The notes beneath the pieces are model-generated. The model searched no databases, was not told where the DNA came from, and saw only the letters and a program-made list of their open reading frames with translations. A DNA stretch of 9,819 nucleotides from an uncultured Arenimonas sp. (GTDB lineage Bacteria; Pseudomonadota; Gammaproteobacteria; Xanthomonadales; Xanthomonadaceae), in the NCBI GenBank assembly GCA_946885815.1, contig CAMPHE010000048.1, positions 1-9,819 of the forward strand, read 5' to 3'. A program made the translations under genes and the position numbers. Of this stretch, positions 1 to 7,723 are shown one piece after another (the first letter of the stretch is position 1; each line of letters starts with the position of its first letter).

Positions 1-2158
1 TGCCGTGGCTGATCAGCAGGTGGCCGCGCAGCCCGTCGGCGTATTCGATCGGCGAGGACACGCGGAACGCCTCCGGGTCCAGCTCCGGCGTGTTCAGGAT
101 GTTCGACGTGTATTCGTGGTTGTAGCTGGTCCAGTCGCTGACCGGGCGCAGCGCGGCGCCGGCGTGGAACTTCCCGGGCTCGCGGAACAGCGCCATGAAG
201 GTCATGAAGCCGCCGTAGCTGCCGCCGTAGATGCCGACGTTGTCCGGGTCGCCCTGCTGCGTGTCGATCAGCCACTGCCGGCCGTCGAGGTAATCCTCCA
301 GCTCCGGGTGCCCCATGTTGCGGTAGATCGCGGTGCGCCAGTCGCGGCCGTAGCCTTCCGAGCCGCGATAGTCGAGGTCGAGCACCAGGAAGCCGCGCTC
401 GACCAGCAGCTGGTTGAACATCTGCTCGCGGAAGTACACCGGCCAGCGGTCGTGCACGTTCTGCAGGTAGCCGGCGCCGTGCACGAACAGCACGATCGGG
501 TACTTCTTCCCCGGTTCGAGCGTCGCCGGACGGTAGAACTTGCCGTGGATCGTGCCGGCGCCGTGCGTCGACGGGATCTCGACCATCGTCGGCGCCAGCC
601 AGTCGTACGCCTCGTAGTCCGCCGTGCGCGTGTCGGTGAGCACGCGGGCGTCGCCACCGGCGACCGGCTGCACGGCCAGCTGCGGCGGCGTGTGGTGCGC
701 CGACCAGCGCACCAGCAGCCGGCTCTCGTCCGGCGACAGCACGAACGATTCCACGCCGTCGAACGCGGTGACTTCGCGCACGCCGCCGCCGTCGCCGTCG
801 ACCGCGCACACCTCGTAGTCGCCCGGCCAGTCGCGGTTGCACATCACGTAGGCGGTGGCGCCGTCGGCGCTCCATGCCGGCGACGAGGCTTCCCACTCGC
901 CGGCGGTCAGCGCCTTCGCGCGCCCGCCGGGCGGCCGCACGTACAGATGCGAATACCCGGTTTCCTCCGACAGATACCACAGCGTTTCGCTGCCCGGCAG
1001 CCAGCCGAAATCGTTGTAGTTCCAGTTGATCCACGCCGGGTCGGTGAGCCGGTGCAGGGTCTGCAGCGCACCGGCGGCGAAATCGACGCCGGCGATCCAG
1101 CGGTCCTTGTTGTCGACCGCGCGCGCCATCACCGCGACGCGCGTGCCGGCGTCGTTCCATTCCACGCCGTCGATGCGCACCGGGCGCTCGCCCTCCAGCG
1201 CATCGAGCTTCGCCTTCGCGCGCAGGTCGGCGAGCGGATCGACGTCGATGCCCGGCAGTGTCGCCAGCGGCAGGTCGCGCACGGTGCCATCGCGCAGGTC
1301 CACGAGCTTGAGCGTCTGGCCGAGCGGCGCGGCACGGCCGACGCGCACGCGCACGTCCTCGGCTTCCTCGTAGCCCGACTCGGTGACGTATTTCGGCATC
1401 TTGCCGACCCGCCCGGCCTCGGCGCCCTTCGGCTGCACGACGACGAGCAGCCAGCGGCCGTCGGGCGAAAGCGCGGTATGGGCGATCTCCACCTTGTCGC
1501 CGAGGTAGACCGGCGACGCCGCGCGCGTCGGATCGGCGTCGCGGATCGCCTCGGCATGGTCGCGCAGCGCTTCGCGCTGCGCCTTCTCGCGTGCCAGCGT
1601 GGCGCTGAGCCGCAGCTGGTGCTCCCGCAGCGCGTCGGCTTCCGGCGGCGCCGCCGGATCCTTCGCGGCCTTCACGACCGCGATCGGCGTCGCCAGCCGC
1701 GTCACCGGCGACCAGCGATACCAGTCGTCGCCGACGCGCCAGATCACGTGGTGCCCGTCGGCGGCGAAGCGCGGTGCTTCTTCGTGGTCGAGCGTACGCG
1801 TCAGCGGCTGCGGCTCGCCGCCGCGCTCGCTCAGGAACACGTCGCCACCGCGGACGAACACGGCCCGCGAGCGCGTCGGGTCGAACCGCGGCTGCGCGGC
1901 GGCGAGCCGTGACAGTTCTTCCGGCGCCACGACGGTGGCGGCGCCTCCGGTGACCGGCTGCCGCCACGTATCGCGGATCGGCGAGTCCACGCGCTTGAGC
2001 GTGTACAGCGCCTGCGTGCCGTCGAGCGACCACCACGCCGATTCCACCGGCGGGCCGATCCAGTCCGGGTGCGCCATCGCCTGGTCGAGCGTGAGGGTCT
2101 GTGCCGACGCGGGCAGCGCGGCGAGCAGCAGCAGGGCGAGGGCGGGGCGGCGGGGCAT
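1..2158 (-). CDS. Secreted S9-family serine peptidase (prolyl oligopeptidase/DPP-like), C-terminus cut by window edge
   Basis: Predicted periplasmic or secreted peptidase hydrolysing peptides from host or environment. The reading frame is open from ATG (complement of 2156-2158) to the left edge, 719 residues with no stop. Residues 1-19 are a signal peptide (basic MPRR, Leu/Ala core, ASA before Q20). About 90-545 forms the beta-propeller-like N-terminal domain, including a WYLSEETGYSHLY stretch (394-406). From about 550 runs the alpha/beta-hydrolase domain: HGAG at 560-563, YRGSEGYGRDW at 597-607, and nucleophile motif GGSYGG with Ser647 (codon 218-220). The catalytic Asp and His lie beyond the edge, so about 60-90 residues are missing. 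A charged helical insertion (about 165-210) interrupts the propeller. Only two cysteines are visible (C440, C451), possibly a disulphide. I see no DPP-IV-type double-Glu motif, so dipeptidyl-peptidase specificity is not assigned. Transcribed divergently from ycgL. Confidence 0.93.
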   Translation of the reverse strand, partial: MPRRPALALLLLAALPASAQTLTLDQAMAHPDWIGPPVESAWWSLDGTQALYTLKRVDSPIRDTWRQPVTGGAATVVAPEELSRLAAAQPRFDPTRSRAVFVRGGDVFLSERGGEPQPLTRTLDHEEAPRFAADGHHVIWRVGDDWYRWSPVTRLATPIAVVKAAKDPAAPPEADALREHQLRLSATLAREKAQREALRDHAEAIRDADPTRAASPVYLGDKVEIAHTALSPDGRWLLVVVQPKGAEAGRVGKMPKYVTESGYEEAEDVRVRVGRAAPLGQTLKLVDLRDGTVRDLPLATLPGIDVDPLADLRAKAKLDALEGERPVRIDGVEWNDAGTRVAVMARAVDNKDRWIAGVDFAAGALQTLHRLTDPAWINWNYNDFGWLPGSETLWYLSEETGYSHLYVRPPGGRAKALTAGEWEASSPAWSADGATAYVMCNRDWPGDYEVCAVDGDGGGVREVTAFDGVESFVLSPDESRLLVRWSAHHTPPQLAVQPVAGGDARVLTDTRTADYEAYDWLAPTMVEIPSTHGAGTIHGKFYRPATLEPGKKYPIVLFVHGAGYLQNVHDRWPVYFREQMFNQLLVERGFLVLDLDYRGSEGYGRDWRTAIYRNMGHPELEDYLDGRQWLIDTQQGDPDNVGIYGGSYGGFMTFMALFREPGKFHAGAALRPVSDWTSYNHEYTSNILNTPELDPEAFRVSSPIEYADGLRGHLLISHG

Positions 2159-2270
2159 GGCGGATCCGGACGGGGCGAGGCCGGCCACCGTAGCAAATCC
2201 GGTGTGGCGCGGACCGTGCTGCTTTTCCCATCCCGGGTTTGCGGCGACAATCCGGGCGTTCCCGCGGCGG
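2159..2270. promoter_or_regulatory. Divergent intergenic region between S9 peptidase and ycgL
   Basis: This 112-bp gap separates two divergent genes, so it should hold a promoter for each (inference). For the plus strand the best sigma70-like match is TTTTCC (2223-2228), a 17-bp spacer and GACAAT (2246-2251), which would start a transcript about 12 nt before the ycgL ATG. For the minus strand only a weak -10-like TACGGT (complement of 2187-2192) is visible, without a good -35. Neither gene has a strong Shine-Dalgarno: the peptidase has GGATCC shortly before its ATG, and ycgL only a G-rich stretch. No operator palindrome stands out. Confidence 0.35.
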
Positions 2271-2531
2271 ATGGCCATGCACGTCTTCGTCTACAAGTCC
2301 CTGCGCAAGGCCGACACGTATCTCTACCTGCGGGAAAAGGACGCGTTCGGCGTCGTCCCGGACGCGGTGCGCGCACCGCTCGGCACCCTGCAGCCGGTGC
2401 TGGAATTCGATCTCGTCGAAGGGCGCCGCCTCGCGCAGGCCGACCCCGCGGTCGTGCGCGTGAATCTCGTCGAGCGCGGCTTCCACCTGCAGCTGCCGCC
2501 GACGCAGCCGGATCCGCTGGTCGATGGCTGA
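2271..2531 (+). CDS. ycgL: YcgL family protein (DUF709-type)
   Basis: Small cytoplasmic protein of 86 residues matching the YcgL family, whose biochemical function I do not know. Recognisable family features are the N-terminal FVYKSLRKADTYLYL block, the K-DAFG-VP segment that follows, and the C-terminal GFHLQLPPT block; E. coli YcgL has GYYLQLPPP at the same place. Length is in the family range. Two starts are possible: ATG at 2271 (MAMHVF) or ATG at 2277 (MHVFVY). The second begins directly at the conserved strand and neither has a clear ribosome binding site, so the choice is open. The stop TGA (2529-2531) lies inside the start of the ankyrin gene (ATGGCTGA), giving an 8-bp overlap and probable translational coupling. 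Confidence 0.92.
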   Translation: MAMHVFVYKSLRKADTYLYLREKDAFGVVPDAVRAPLGTLQPVLEFDLVEGRRLAQADPAVVRVNLVERGFHLQLPPTQPDPLVDG

Positions 2532-5500
2532 AATCCGCCGCACCGTGCCGGTGTGGGTCTGGTTCGCGCTCGGCGTCGCCGTTTCGGCGGCGGCGATCGC
2601 CACGCCGCTCGGCGCCATCGGCGTGCTGCTGGCGCAACCGGCGTTCGCGCTCGGCGTGGCGACGCGGCGGGGCCTGCGCCCGCCGCCGCCATGGCAGTCC
2701 GGTACGTTCCGCGCCTTCGCCCACGTGTCGGCACCGTGGGCCGCGGCCGCCGGCCTGCTCGCGCTGGCGGTCGGCTGGCCGCTCGCGGCGCTGCAGGAAA
2801 CCGGCTCGCTCGCGGCGGCGCTGGCGCTGAGCGCGCTCGCCGGCGCCGCGCTGCTGTGCCTGTGGCGCGCATGGCCCGCCTTCGGGCTGGCGGGGCGCGA
2901 GGGGGGATCGCTCGCGGCCCTGTCGGCGGCGGTCGGGTCGTCGACGCCCGCCGACGCCGGCCGCGGTTTCATCGTCGCCGCCGCCGTGTTCGTCGTGCTC
3001 GCGGGATGGCTCGCGCTCGCCTGGCCGGGACTGGTTCCGCCCGGCGCGCGCGGCCTGGCCGTCGCGGTGCAGGTGTTGTCGGCCCTCGTCGCGCACGCGC
3101 TGGTCGCACGGTTCGGTGCGCCGCCGTCGCCCCCGCCGCTCGGCGCGTTGCCGATCGTCGGCGACGACGGTGAAGCGTCCGACGACGAGGCCACGATGCT
3201 GGCGGGCGAGGAAGACGACCCGGACGCGCGCCTGTACGCGGCGACGCGCGCCGGCCGCATCGACGCCGCGCTGGCCGCGCTCGTGGACGGGGCCGATCCC
3301 ACCGCGGCGCCGCCCGAAGGCGACCGCGACCAGCGCACGCTGCCGATGCTGGCGGCGCTGCTCGGCGACCTGCGCCTGCTCCGTGAACTGATCGCGCGAG
3401 GCATCGACCTGAACGCGATGCATGCGGGCCTGACCCCGCTGCTCGCGGCGACGCGCGACAGCTGGCATGGCCGGCCCGAAGCGGTGATGACGCTGCTCGC
3501 GAACGGCGCCGACGCGCGCCACGCCGATGCCGACGGCAACACGCCGCTGCACCACGCCGCGCGCAGCACCGATCCCGCGGTCGCCGCGCTGCTGCTCGAT
3601 GCCGGTGCGCTGCTCGACGCGATCAACGCCGACGGTTTCAGTCCCCTCGGCATCGCGTGCGCCGCCGGCAACTGGCGGCTGGCGCGTTTCCTGATCGAAC
3701 GGGGTGCCCGGCCGGAACCGAAAGAGGGCCAGCCGGCGCTGCTCGCGGCGGTTCTCGGCGACGATGACCCGGCCGGCGTGCAGCTGCTGCTGCGGCACAA
3801 GGCGCGGGTCGATGCGCGCGGCACGCGCCAGCGCACCGCGCTGCTGCTCGCGTGCGCGGCCGGCAACGCCGAGATCGTCGGCGAGCTGCTCGCCGCCGGC
3901 GCCGACCGCAATGCGCGCGACGCGGAGGAATCGGCACCGCTGCTGGAGGTCGCGCGCGGCGGGCATGCGGCGGCGCTCGCCACGCTGGCGCAGTCGCGGC
4001 CCGACACGGCGGTCGTCGACGCGCAGGGTCGCAACGCGCTGGTGCTCGCCGCGCAGGCGGGCGTGCCTCCGGAATTCATCCGCCACCTGATCGCGATGGG
4101 CGTCGACCCCGAACAGCGCGACGTCGACGGGCGTCGCGCGCTGGAGCACGCGCTCGGTGTCGGCCGCTGGCCGCTGGTCGCGGTGCTCGACCCGGCCTAC
4201 CCGCTGCCGGCGAACATCGCCGAAGGCCTGTCGGAAGGCCACTTCGAGAAGACGCCGCGCGAGACGCTGCGCGAGGCGCTGCTCGCCGGCCGGCTCGAAT
4301 CGGCCGAAGCGATGCTGCGGCTCGGCGCGGGACCGGATGCGACCTCGATGGCGTCGCTGCTGCTCGAATTCGCCGGCGACGGCGACGTGCCGCGGCTGGA
4401 CTGGCTGTTGCGCCACGGGGCCGACGCGGACGTGCGACCCGACGGCGAGGACAGCGTGCTGTTCCATCTGCTGGGGCGCGGCGGCGACGCGGCGGCGGCG
4501 CTGCAGCACCTGCTCGACCGCGGCCAGCCGGTCGGCGGTCGCGGCGGCCTCGCGCGCTGGCTGCAGGCGTGCCTCGACGCCGAACACAGCACGCGCGGCT
4601 TCGAGCAGCTGGCGCTGGCGCTGCTGGAGCGCGGCGCCGACGCGTTCGGCCCCGCGGCCACCGATGCGCCGCTGGGGCTCGCGATCCGGCTCGGCTGGCT
4701 GCGCCTGGCCGAGTCGCTGCTCGCGTTCGGCGTCGATCCGAACGCGCGCGACGGCCGCGGGCACACCGCGCTGCACTGCGCCGCGACGCTCGGTCGCGAA
4801 GGCGCGCTGCGCGTGCTGATCCGCCACGGCGCGTCGCCGGCACTGTCGGCGCCCGACGGGCAGACGCCGCTCGGCCTCGCGCTCGCCGCCGACCGACGCG
4901 AACTCTCGCACTGGCTCGAATGGCGCCAGTGGCAGTTGCCCGGCCGGGCGCTGCAGGCCGCGGACCTGCCGTCGGCGGCGATGGCGGGCGACGCCGAAGC
5001 CGTGCTGCGGCTGCTGGAACTGGGCCTGCCGGTGGACGGCGCCGACGCCCAGGGCTGCACCGCGCTGCTGCGCGCCGCCGGCGGCGGCCACGACGTGGTG
5101 GTCGCGCTGCTGCTCGAACACGGCGCCGACACGACCAAGGCCGCGCGCACCGGCGCGACGCCGCTGTCGGCGGCGATCAGCATGCGTCACGTCGGCGTGG
5201 TCGACCGCCTGCTGCGTGCCGGCGCGCCGCCCGACCTGCCGCTGCCGGGCGACGTGACGCCGCTGATGCTCGCCGCCGCGCTCGGCCAGCCGGAACTGAT
5301 CTCGCGCCTGCTGGCGTGTGGCGCCGACGTGCAGGCGCGCGACGCGCAGGGTCTCGGCCCGCTGCACTGCGCCGCGCTGCACGGCTTCTCGTCGCGCGAC
5401 CGCCAGCGCGTGCTGGCGCTGATGGACGTGCTGCTGATGGCCGACGTCGCCGCCGACGCCGCCAGCGACGCCGGCCAGACGCCGCTGCTGCTGCTGCTCG

Positions 5501-5820
5501 GCGCGCGGGCCGAACCCGGCACGTCGTGCGACGAGGACGTGCTGCTGGCGGCGCTCGACCGCCTGCTGGCCGAAGACGTCGCGCTCGACGCACAGGACGC
5601 CCGCGGTTTCACGCCACTGCATCTCGCCGCGCTGCACGGGTTGCCGCGCATCGTGCAGCGCCTGCTGCGCGAAGGCGCCAACCGCCAGGCGCGCGACACG
5701 CTCGGCCGCACGCCGCACGACATCGCGGTGCTGCGCGGGTTCGTGGACGTGGCGGCCGAGTTCGAACCGGCGCGCGGCGCGCCCTCGCTGGCGCGGTTCC
5801 TGCGCGACCGCACGCCGTAG
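2524..5820 (+). CDS. Large membrane-anchored ankyrin-repeat protein
   Basis: 1098-residue protein. Residues about 10-197 hold roughly six hydrophobic segments (about 10-29, 30-46, 70-90, 95-113, 149-170 and 177-197), so the N-terminus is a multi-pass membrane domain with no signal peptide. A proline/acidic linker follows (about 200-236, rich in D and E). Residues about 237-1080 are ankyrin-type repeats, about 20 of them. Clear ones include GNTPLHHAA (338-346), GHTALHCAA (745-753), GFTPLHLAA (1028-1036) and GRTPHDIA (1061-1068), each followed by a second helix and an L-GAD-type turn. Repeats between about 540 and 700 are degenerate, and insertions occur at about 955 and 995. The repeats probably face the cytoplasm as a protein-binding scaffold (inference); the partner is unknown. 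No enzymatic motif is visible. The start ATG overlaps the ycgL stop, which supports this start. Base and codon use match the neighbours, so recent transfer is not suggested. Confidence 0.93.
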   Translation: MAEIRRTVPVWVWFALGVAVSAAAIATPLGAIGVLLAQPAFALGVATRRGLRPPPPWQSGTFRAFAHVSAPWAAAAGLLALAVGWPLAALQETGSLAAALALSALAGAALLCLWRAWPAFGLAGREGGSLAALSAAVGSSTPADAGRGFIVAAAVFVVLAGWLALAWPGLVPPGARGLAVAVQVLSALVAHALVARFGAPPSPPPLGALPIVGDDGEASDDEATMLAGEEDDPDARLYAATRAGRIDAALAALVDGADPTAAPPEGDRDQRTLPMLAALLGDLRLLRELIARGIDLNAMHAGLTPLLAATRDSWHGRPEAVMTLLANGADARHADADGNTPLHHAARSTDPAVAALLLDAGALLDAINADGFSPLGIACAAGNWRLARFLIERGARPEPKEGQPALLAAVLGDDDPAGVQLLLRHKARVDARGTRQRTALLLACAAGNAEIVGELLAAGADRNARDAEESAPLLEVARGGHAAALATLAQSRPDTAVVDAQGRNALVLAAQAGVPPEFIRHLIAMGVDPEQRDVDGRRALEHALGVGRWPLVAVLDPAYPLPANIAEGLSEGHFEKTPRETLREALLAGRLESAEAMLRLGAGPDATSMASLLLEFAGDGDVPRLDWLLRHGADADVRPDGEDSVLFHLLGRGGDAAAALQHLLDRGQPVGGRGGLARWLQACLDAEHSTRGFEQLALALLERGADAFGPAATDAPLGLAIRLGWLRLAESLLAFGVDPNARDGRGHTALHCAATLGREGALRVLIRHGASPALSAPDGQTPLGLALAADRRELSHWLEWRQWQLPGRALQAADLPSAAMAGDAEAVLRLLELGLPVDGADAQGCTALLRAAGGGHDVVVALLLEHGADTTKAARTGATPLSAAISMRHVGVVDRLLRAGAPPDLPLPGDVTPLMLAAALGQPELISRLLACGADVQARDAQGLGPLHCAALHGFSSRDRQRVLALMDVLLMADVAADAASDAGQTPLLLLLGARAEPGTSCDEDVLLAALDRLLAEDVALDAQDARGFTPLHLAALHGLPRIVQRLLREGANRQARDTLGRTPHDIAVLRGFVDVAAEFEPARGAPSLARFLRDRTP

Positions 5821-5824
5821 ATTG

Positions 5825-5847
5825 CGGCGCCGACGATTACGGCGCCG
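5825..5847. terminator. Hairpin across the convergent ankyrin/antiporter gene ends
   Basis: CGGCGCCG occurs at 5825-5832 and again at 5840-5847. Because this octamer is its own reverse complement, the two copies can pair as an 8-bp all-GC stem with a 7-nt loop (5833-5839). The hairpin covers most of the 16-bp convergent gap and can form in transcripts from either strand; the antiporter stop codon TAA (complement of 5837-5839) sits in the loop. There is no T-run on either side, so it is not a canonical intrinsic terminator. It could be a bidirectional 3'-end structure or an effect of high GC. Confidence 0.35.
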
Positions 5848-7648
5848 GCGATGCGGCCGGTGGCGGGGCCTCGCCGGCGTCCGCCTCGAACAGCTGCTCC
5901 AGGTCCTTCCGAGCCTGCGCCGTCGACGCGATCAGCGCGGCCTCGTCGTCGTAGACGAGGTGCTGCTGGCGCAGCAGGGCTTCGTCGTGCTCGCGGAAGC
6001 GGTCGGTGTCGCGCGCCGCCTCGTCGGCGGGGACGCCGAGGGCCTCCATCACCCGGCGGCCGATCACGAGGCTGGAGTGGAAGGTTTCGCGCGTCACCTG
6101 CACGTCCATGTCCATCAGCTTGAACGCGTGCTGGCGGTTGCGCGCGCGGGCGAACACCTTCAGGTGCGGGAACAGGCGCTTGACGATCCGCGCGGTGCGC
6201 ACGTTGGCATCGGGATCGTCCGTGGTCAGCACGAACACCTCGGCCTGGTCGGCGCGCGCGGCGCGCAGCAGGTCCGGGCGCGCCGGGTCGCCGAAATGGA
6301 TCTCGTTGCCGAAGCGGCGCAGGAAGTCGACCTGTTCGGCGCTGGTCTCGAGCGCGGTGAACGGGATCTTCCGCGCGCGCAGCATGCGGCCGATGATCTG
6401 CCCCATCCGGCCGAAGCCGGCGATGATGACGCGCGGATGCTGCAGCTCGATCGGATCGGGGGCGCGCGCGGGCTCGGCACCGCGCCCGCGCCGTCGCAGC
6501 CAGCCGGCGACGCCCAGCACCAGCAGCGGCGTGGCCGCCATCGACAGGCCGATCACCGCGAACAGCAGGTCGCGCCAGCGTGGATCGATGAGACCGGCCT
6601 TCAACGCCTCGGCGAATACGACGAAACCGAATTCGCCGCCCATCGCCAGCACCGCGCCCAGCATCAGTGCCGACCGCGGCGCCAGCCCGCCGGCGAACAC
6701 GCCGGCCAGCACCAGCACCGCACCCTTCAGCAGCAGCAGGCCGACGACGGCGCCGGTCACGAGCGCCGGGTTCGCCGCGATCACGTCGAGATCGATGCTC
6801 ATGCCGACCGCGATGAAGAACAGCCCGAGCAGCAGGCCCTTGAACGGCTCGATATGCGATTCGAGTTCGTGCCGGAATTCCGACTCCGACAGCAGCAGGC
6901 CGGCGAGGAACGCGCCGAGACCCATCGACAGCCCCGCCTGCTGCATCAGCCACGCATTGCCGGCGACGACCAGCAGTGCGGTCGCGGTGAACACTTCGAC
7001 CAGGCGCGTGCGCGCGACCGCCCGCAGCAGGTGTCGCAGCAGATAGCGCCCGCCGATGATCACCGCGGCGATGACGACGACCGCATTGAGCACCGACATC
7101 ATCGGCGGCATCCGCGCGCCGGCGGCCTTCGCCTCGCCCAGCAGCGGGATCGCCGCGAGCAGCGGGATCGCGACCAGGTCCTGGAACAGCAGGATCGCGA
7201 ACGCCAGCCGGCCGTGGTCGGCGGTGAGTTCCTTGCGTTCCGCGAGCAGCTGCAGGCCGACGGCGGTCGACGACAGCGCGAGGCCCAGCGCGACGACGAC
7301 CGGCGACTTCCAGCCGTCGAGCAGCAGGAAGGTCACCAGCGCCAGCGCCGCCGCACTGAGGAACACCTGCACGCTGCCGACGCCGAACACGTGGCGTCGC
7401 ATCACCCACAGCCGCGACGGGCTCAGTTCCAGCCCGATGATGAAGAGCAGCATCACCACGCCGAATTCCGACAGCGACAGCACGTCTTCCGGATCGGCGA
7501 CGAGCCGCAGCCCGTCGGGGCCGATCGCGACGCCGGCGGCGAGATAACCCAGCACCGCGCCGAGGCCGAAGCGGCGGAACAACGGCACCGCGATCACCGC
7601 GGCGATGAGGAAGACGAGCAGCGTGCCCAGGTAGCCGTCGGCGTGCAT
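5837..7648 (-). CDS. KefB/KefC-like CPA2 monovalent cation:proton antiporter
   Basis: 603-residue inner-membrane antiporter of the CPA2/Kef type, expected to exchange K+ (or Na+) for H+. Residues 1-385 form a hydrophobic transport domain of about 12 helices, with GLALSSTAVGLQLLAERKE (122-140), FQDLVAIPLL (155-164; QD at 156-157) and GAFLAGLLLSESEF (245-258). HIEPFKG (265-271) matches the KefC regulatory loop and GGEFGFVVF (337-345) the KefC GSEFAFVVF segment. Residues 405-540 are an RCK/TrkA-N nucleotide-binding domain with GFGRMG (411-416) and acidic E434 at the end of the second strand. RETF (520-523) is kept; the equivalent E. coli KefC region is linked to glutathione binding, so thiol control is possible but unproven. 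No KefF/KefG partner is adjacent. The tail is Ala/Pro-rich. ATG at 7648 is chosen because TM1 begins at residue 5; the frame stays open upstream as a shadow. An in-frame GTG at 7675 is less likely. Confidence 0.93.
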   Translation of the reverse strand: MHADGYLGTLLVFLIAAVIAVPLFRRFGLGAVLGYLAAGVAIGPDGLRLVADPEDVLSLSEFGVVMLLFIIGLELSPSRLWVMRRHVFGVGSVQVFLSAAALALVTFLLLDGWKSPVVVALGLALSSTAVGLQLLAERKELTADHGRLAFAILLFQDLVAIPLLAAIPLLGEAKAAGARMPPMMSVLNAVVVIAAVIIGGRYLLRHLLRAVARTRLVEVFTATALLVVAGNAWLMQQAGLSMGLGAFLAGLLLSESEFRHELESHIEPFKGLLLGLFFIAVGMSIDLDVIAANPALVTGAVVGLLLLKGAVLVLAGVFAGGLAPRSALMLGAVLAMGGEFGFVVFAEALKAGLIDPRWRDLLFAVIGLSMAATPLLVLGVAGWLRRRGRGAEPARAPDPIELQHPRVIIAGFGRMGQIIGRMLRARKIPFTALETSAEQVDFLRRFGNEIHFGDPARPDLLRAARADQAEVFVLTTDDPDANVRTARIVKRLFPHLKVFARARNRQHAFKLMDMDVQVTRETFHSSLVIGRRVMEALGVPADEAARDTDRFREHDEALLRQQHLVYDDEAALIASTAQARKDLEQLFEADAGEAPPPAASPAP

Positions 7649-7655
7649 GGGACTG

Positions 7656-7661
7656 ATTATG
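7656..7661 (-). promoter_or_regulatory. Candidate -10 box for a leaderless antiporter transcript
   Basis: On the minus strand CATAAT (complement of 7656-7661) matches five of six positions of the sigma70 -10 consensus and is the most AT-rich spot in this 75-bp divergent gap. Only 7 nt (7649-7655) separate it from the antiporter ATG, so a transcript starting at the usual distance would begin at or next to the A of the ATG. No Shine-Dalgarno precedes this ATG, which fits leaderless translation. No convincing -35 is visible 16-18 bp upstream. Confidence 0.4.
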
Positions 7662-7723
7662 CCGTTCCGACGCACGCGCGCCCGGCGTGGTCTACTGGAC
7701 GCCCCTCCCCGCCGGAACGTGCC

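Noticed and set aside
5..1912. 635-codon plus-strand open frame opposite the S9 peptidase
   Set aside because: The Arg/Val/His-rich translation has no recognisable fold, while the minus-strand frame shows a signal peptide and the catalytic Ser motif.
1599..2270. N-terminal extension of the ycgL frame
   Set aside because: The sequence upstream of 2271 is Ser/Arg-rich antisense of the peptidase gene; the YcgL family begins at MHVFVYKS.
1831..5718. 1295-codon open frame on the minus strand opposite the ankyrin gene
   Set aside because: Its translation is Arg/Gln/Ala-rich low-complexity sequence without domain motifs, as expected for the antisense of GC-biased codons; the ankyrin frame fully explains the region.
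3500..5800. Possible tandem DNA repeats in the ankyrin region
   Set aside because: The repeats are at protein level; the DNA units have diverged and I see no recent identical copies indicating array expansion.
3852..5954. 700-codon plus-strand frame overlapping the ankyrin gene
   Set aside because: An out-of-frame Arg/Ala-rich shadow that also runs past the ankyrin stop.
5187..7409. 740-codon minus-strand frame over the antiporter and the ankyrin gene end
   Set aside because: Out-of-frame with the Kef-like protein; the translation lacks membrane helices and motifs.
5822..7723. Upstream extension of the TonB-like reading frame
   Set aside because: The open frame before 7724 is antisense to the antiporter and would place the signal peptide in the middle of a protein; GTG at 7724 gives a normal secreted protein.
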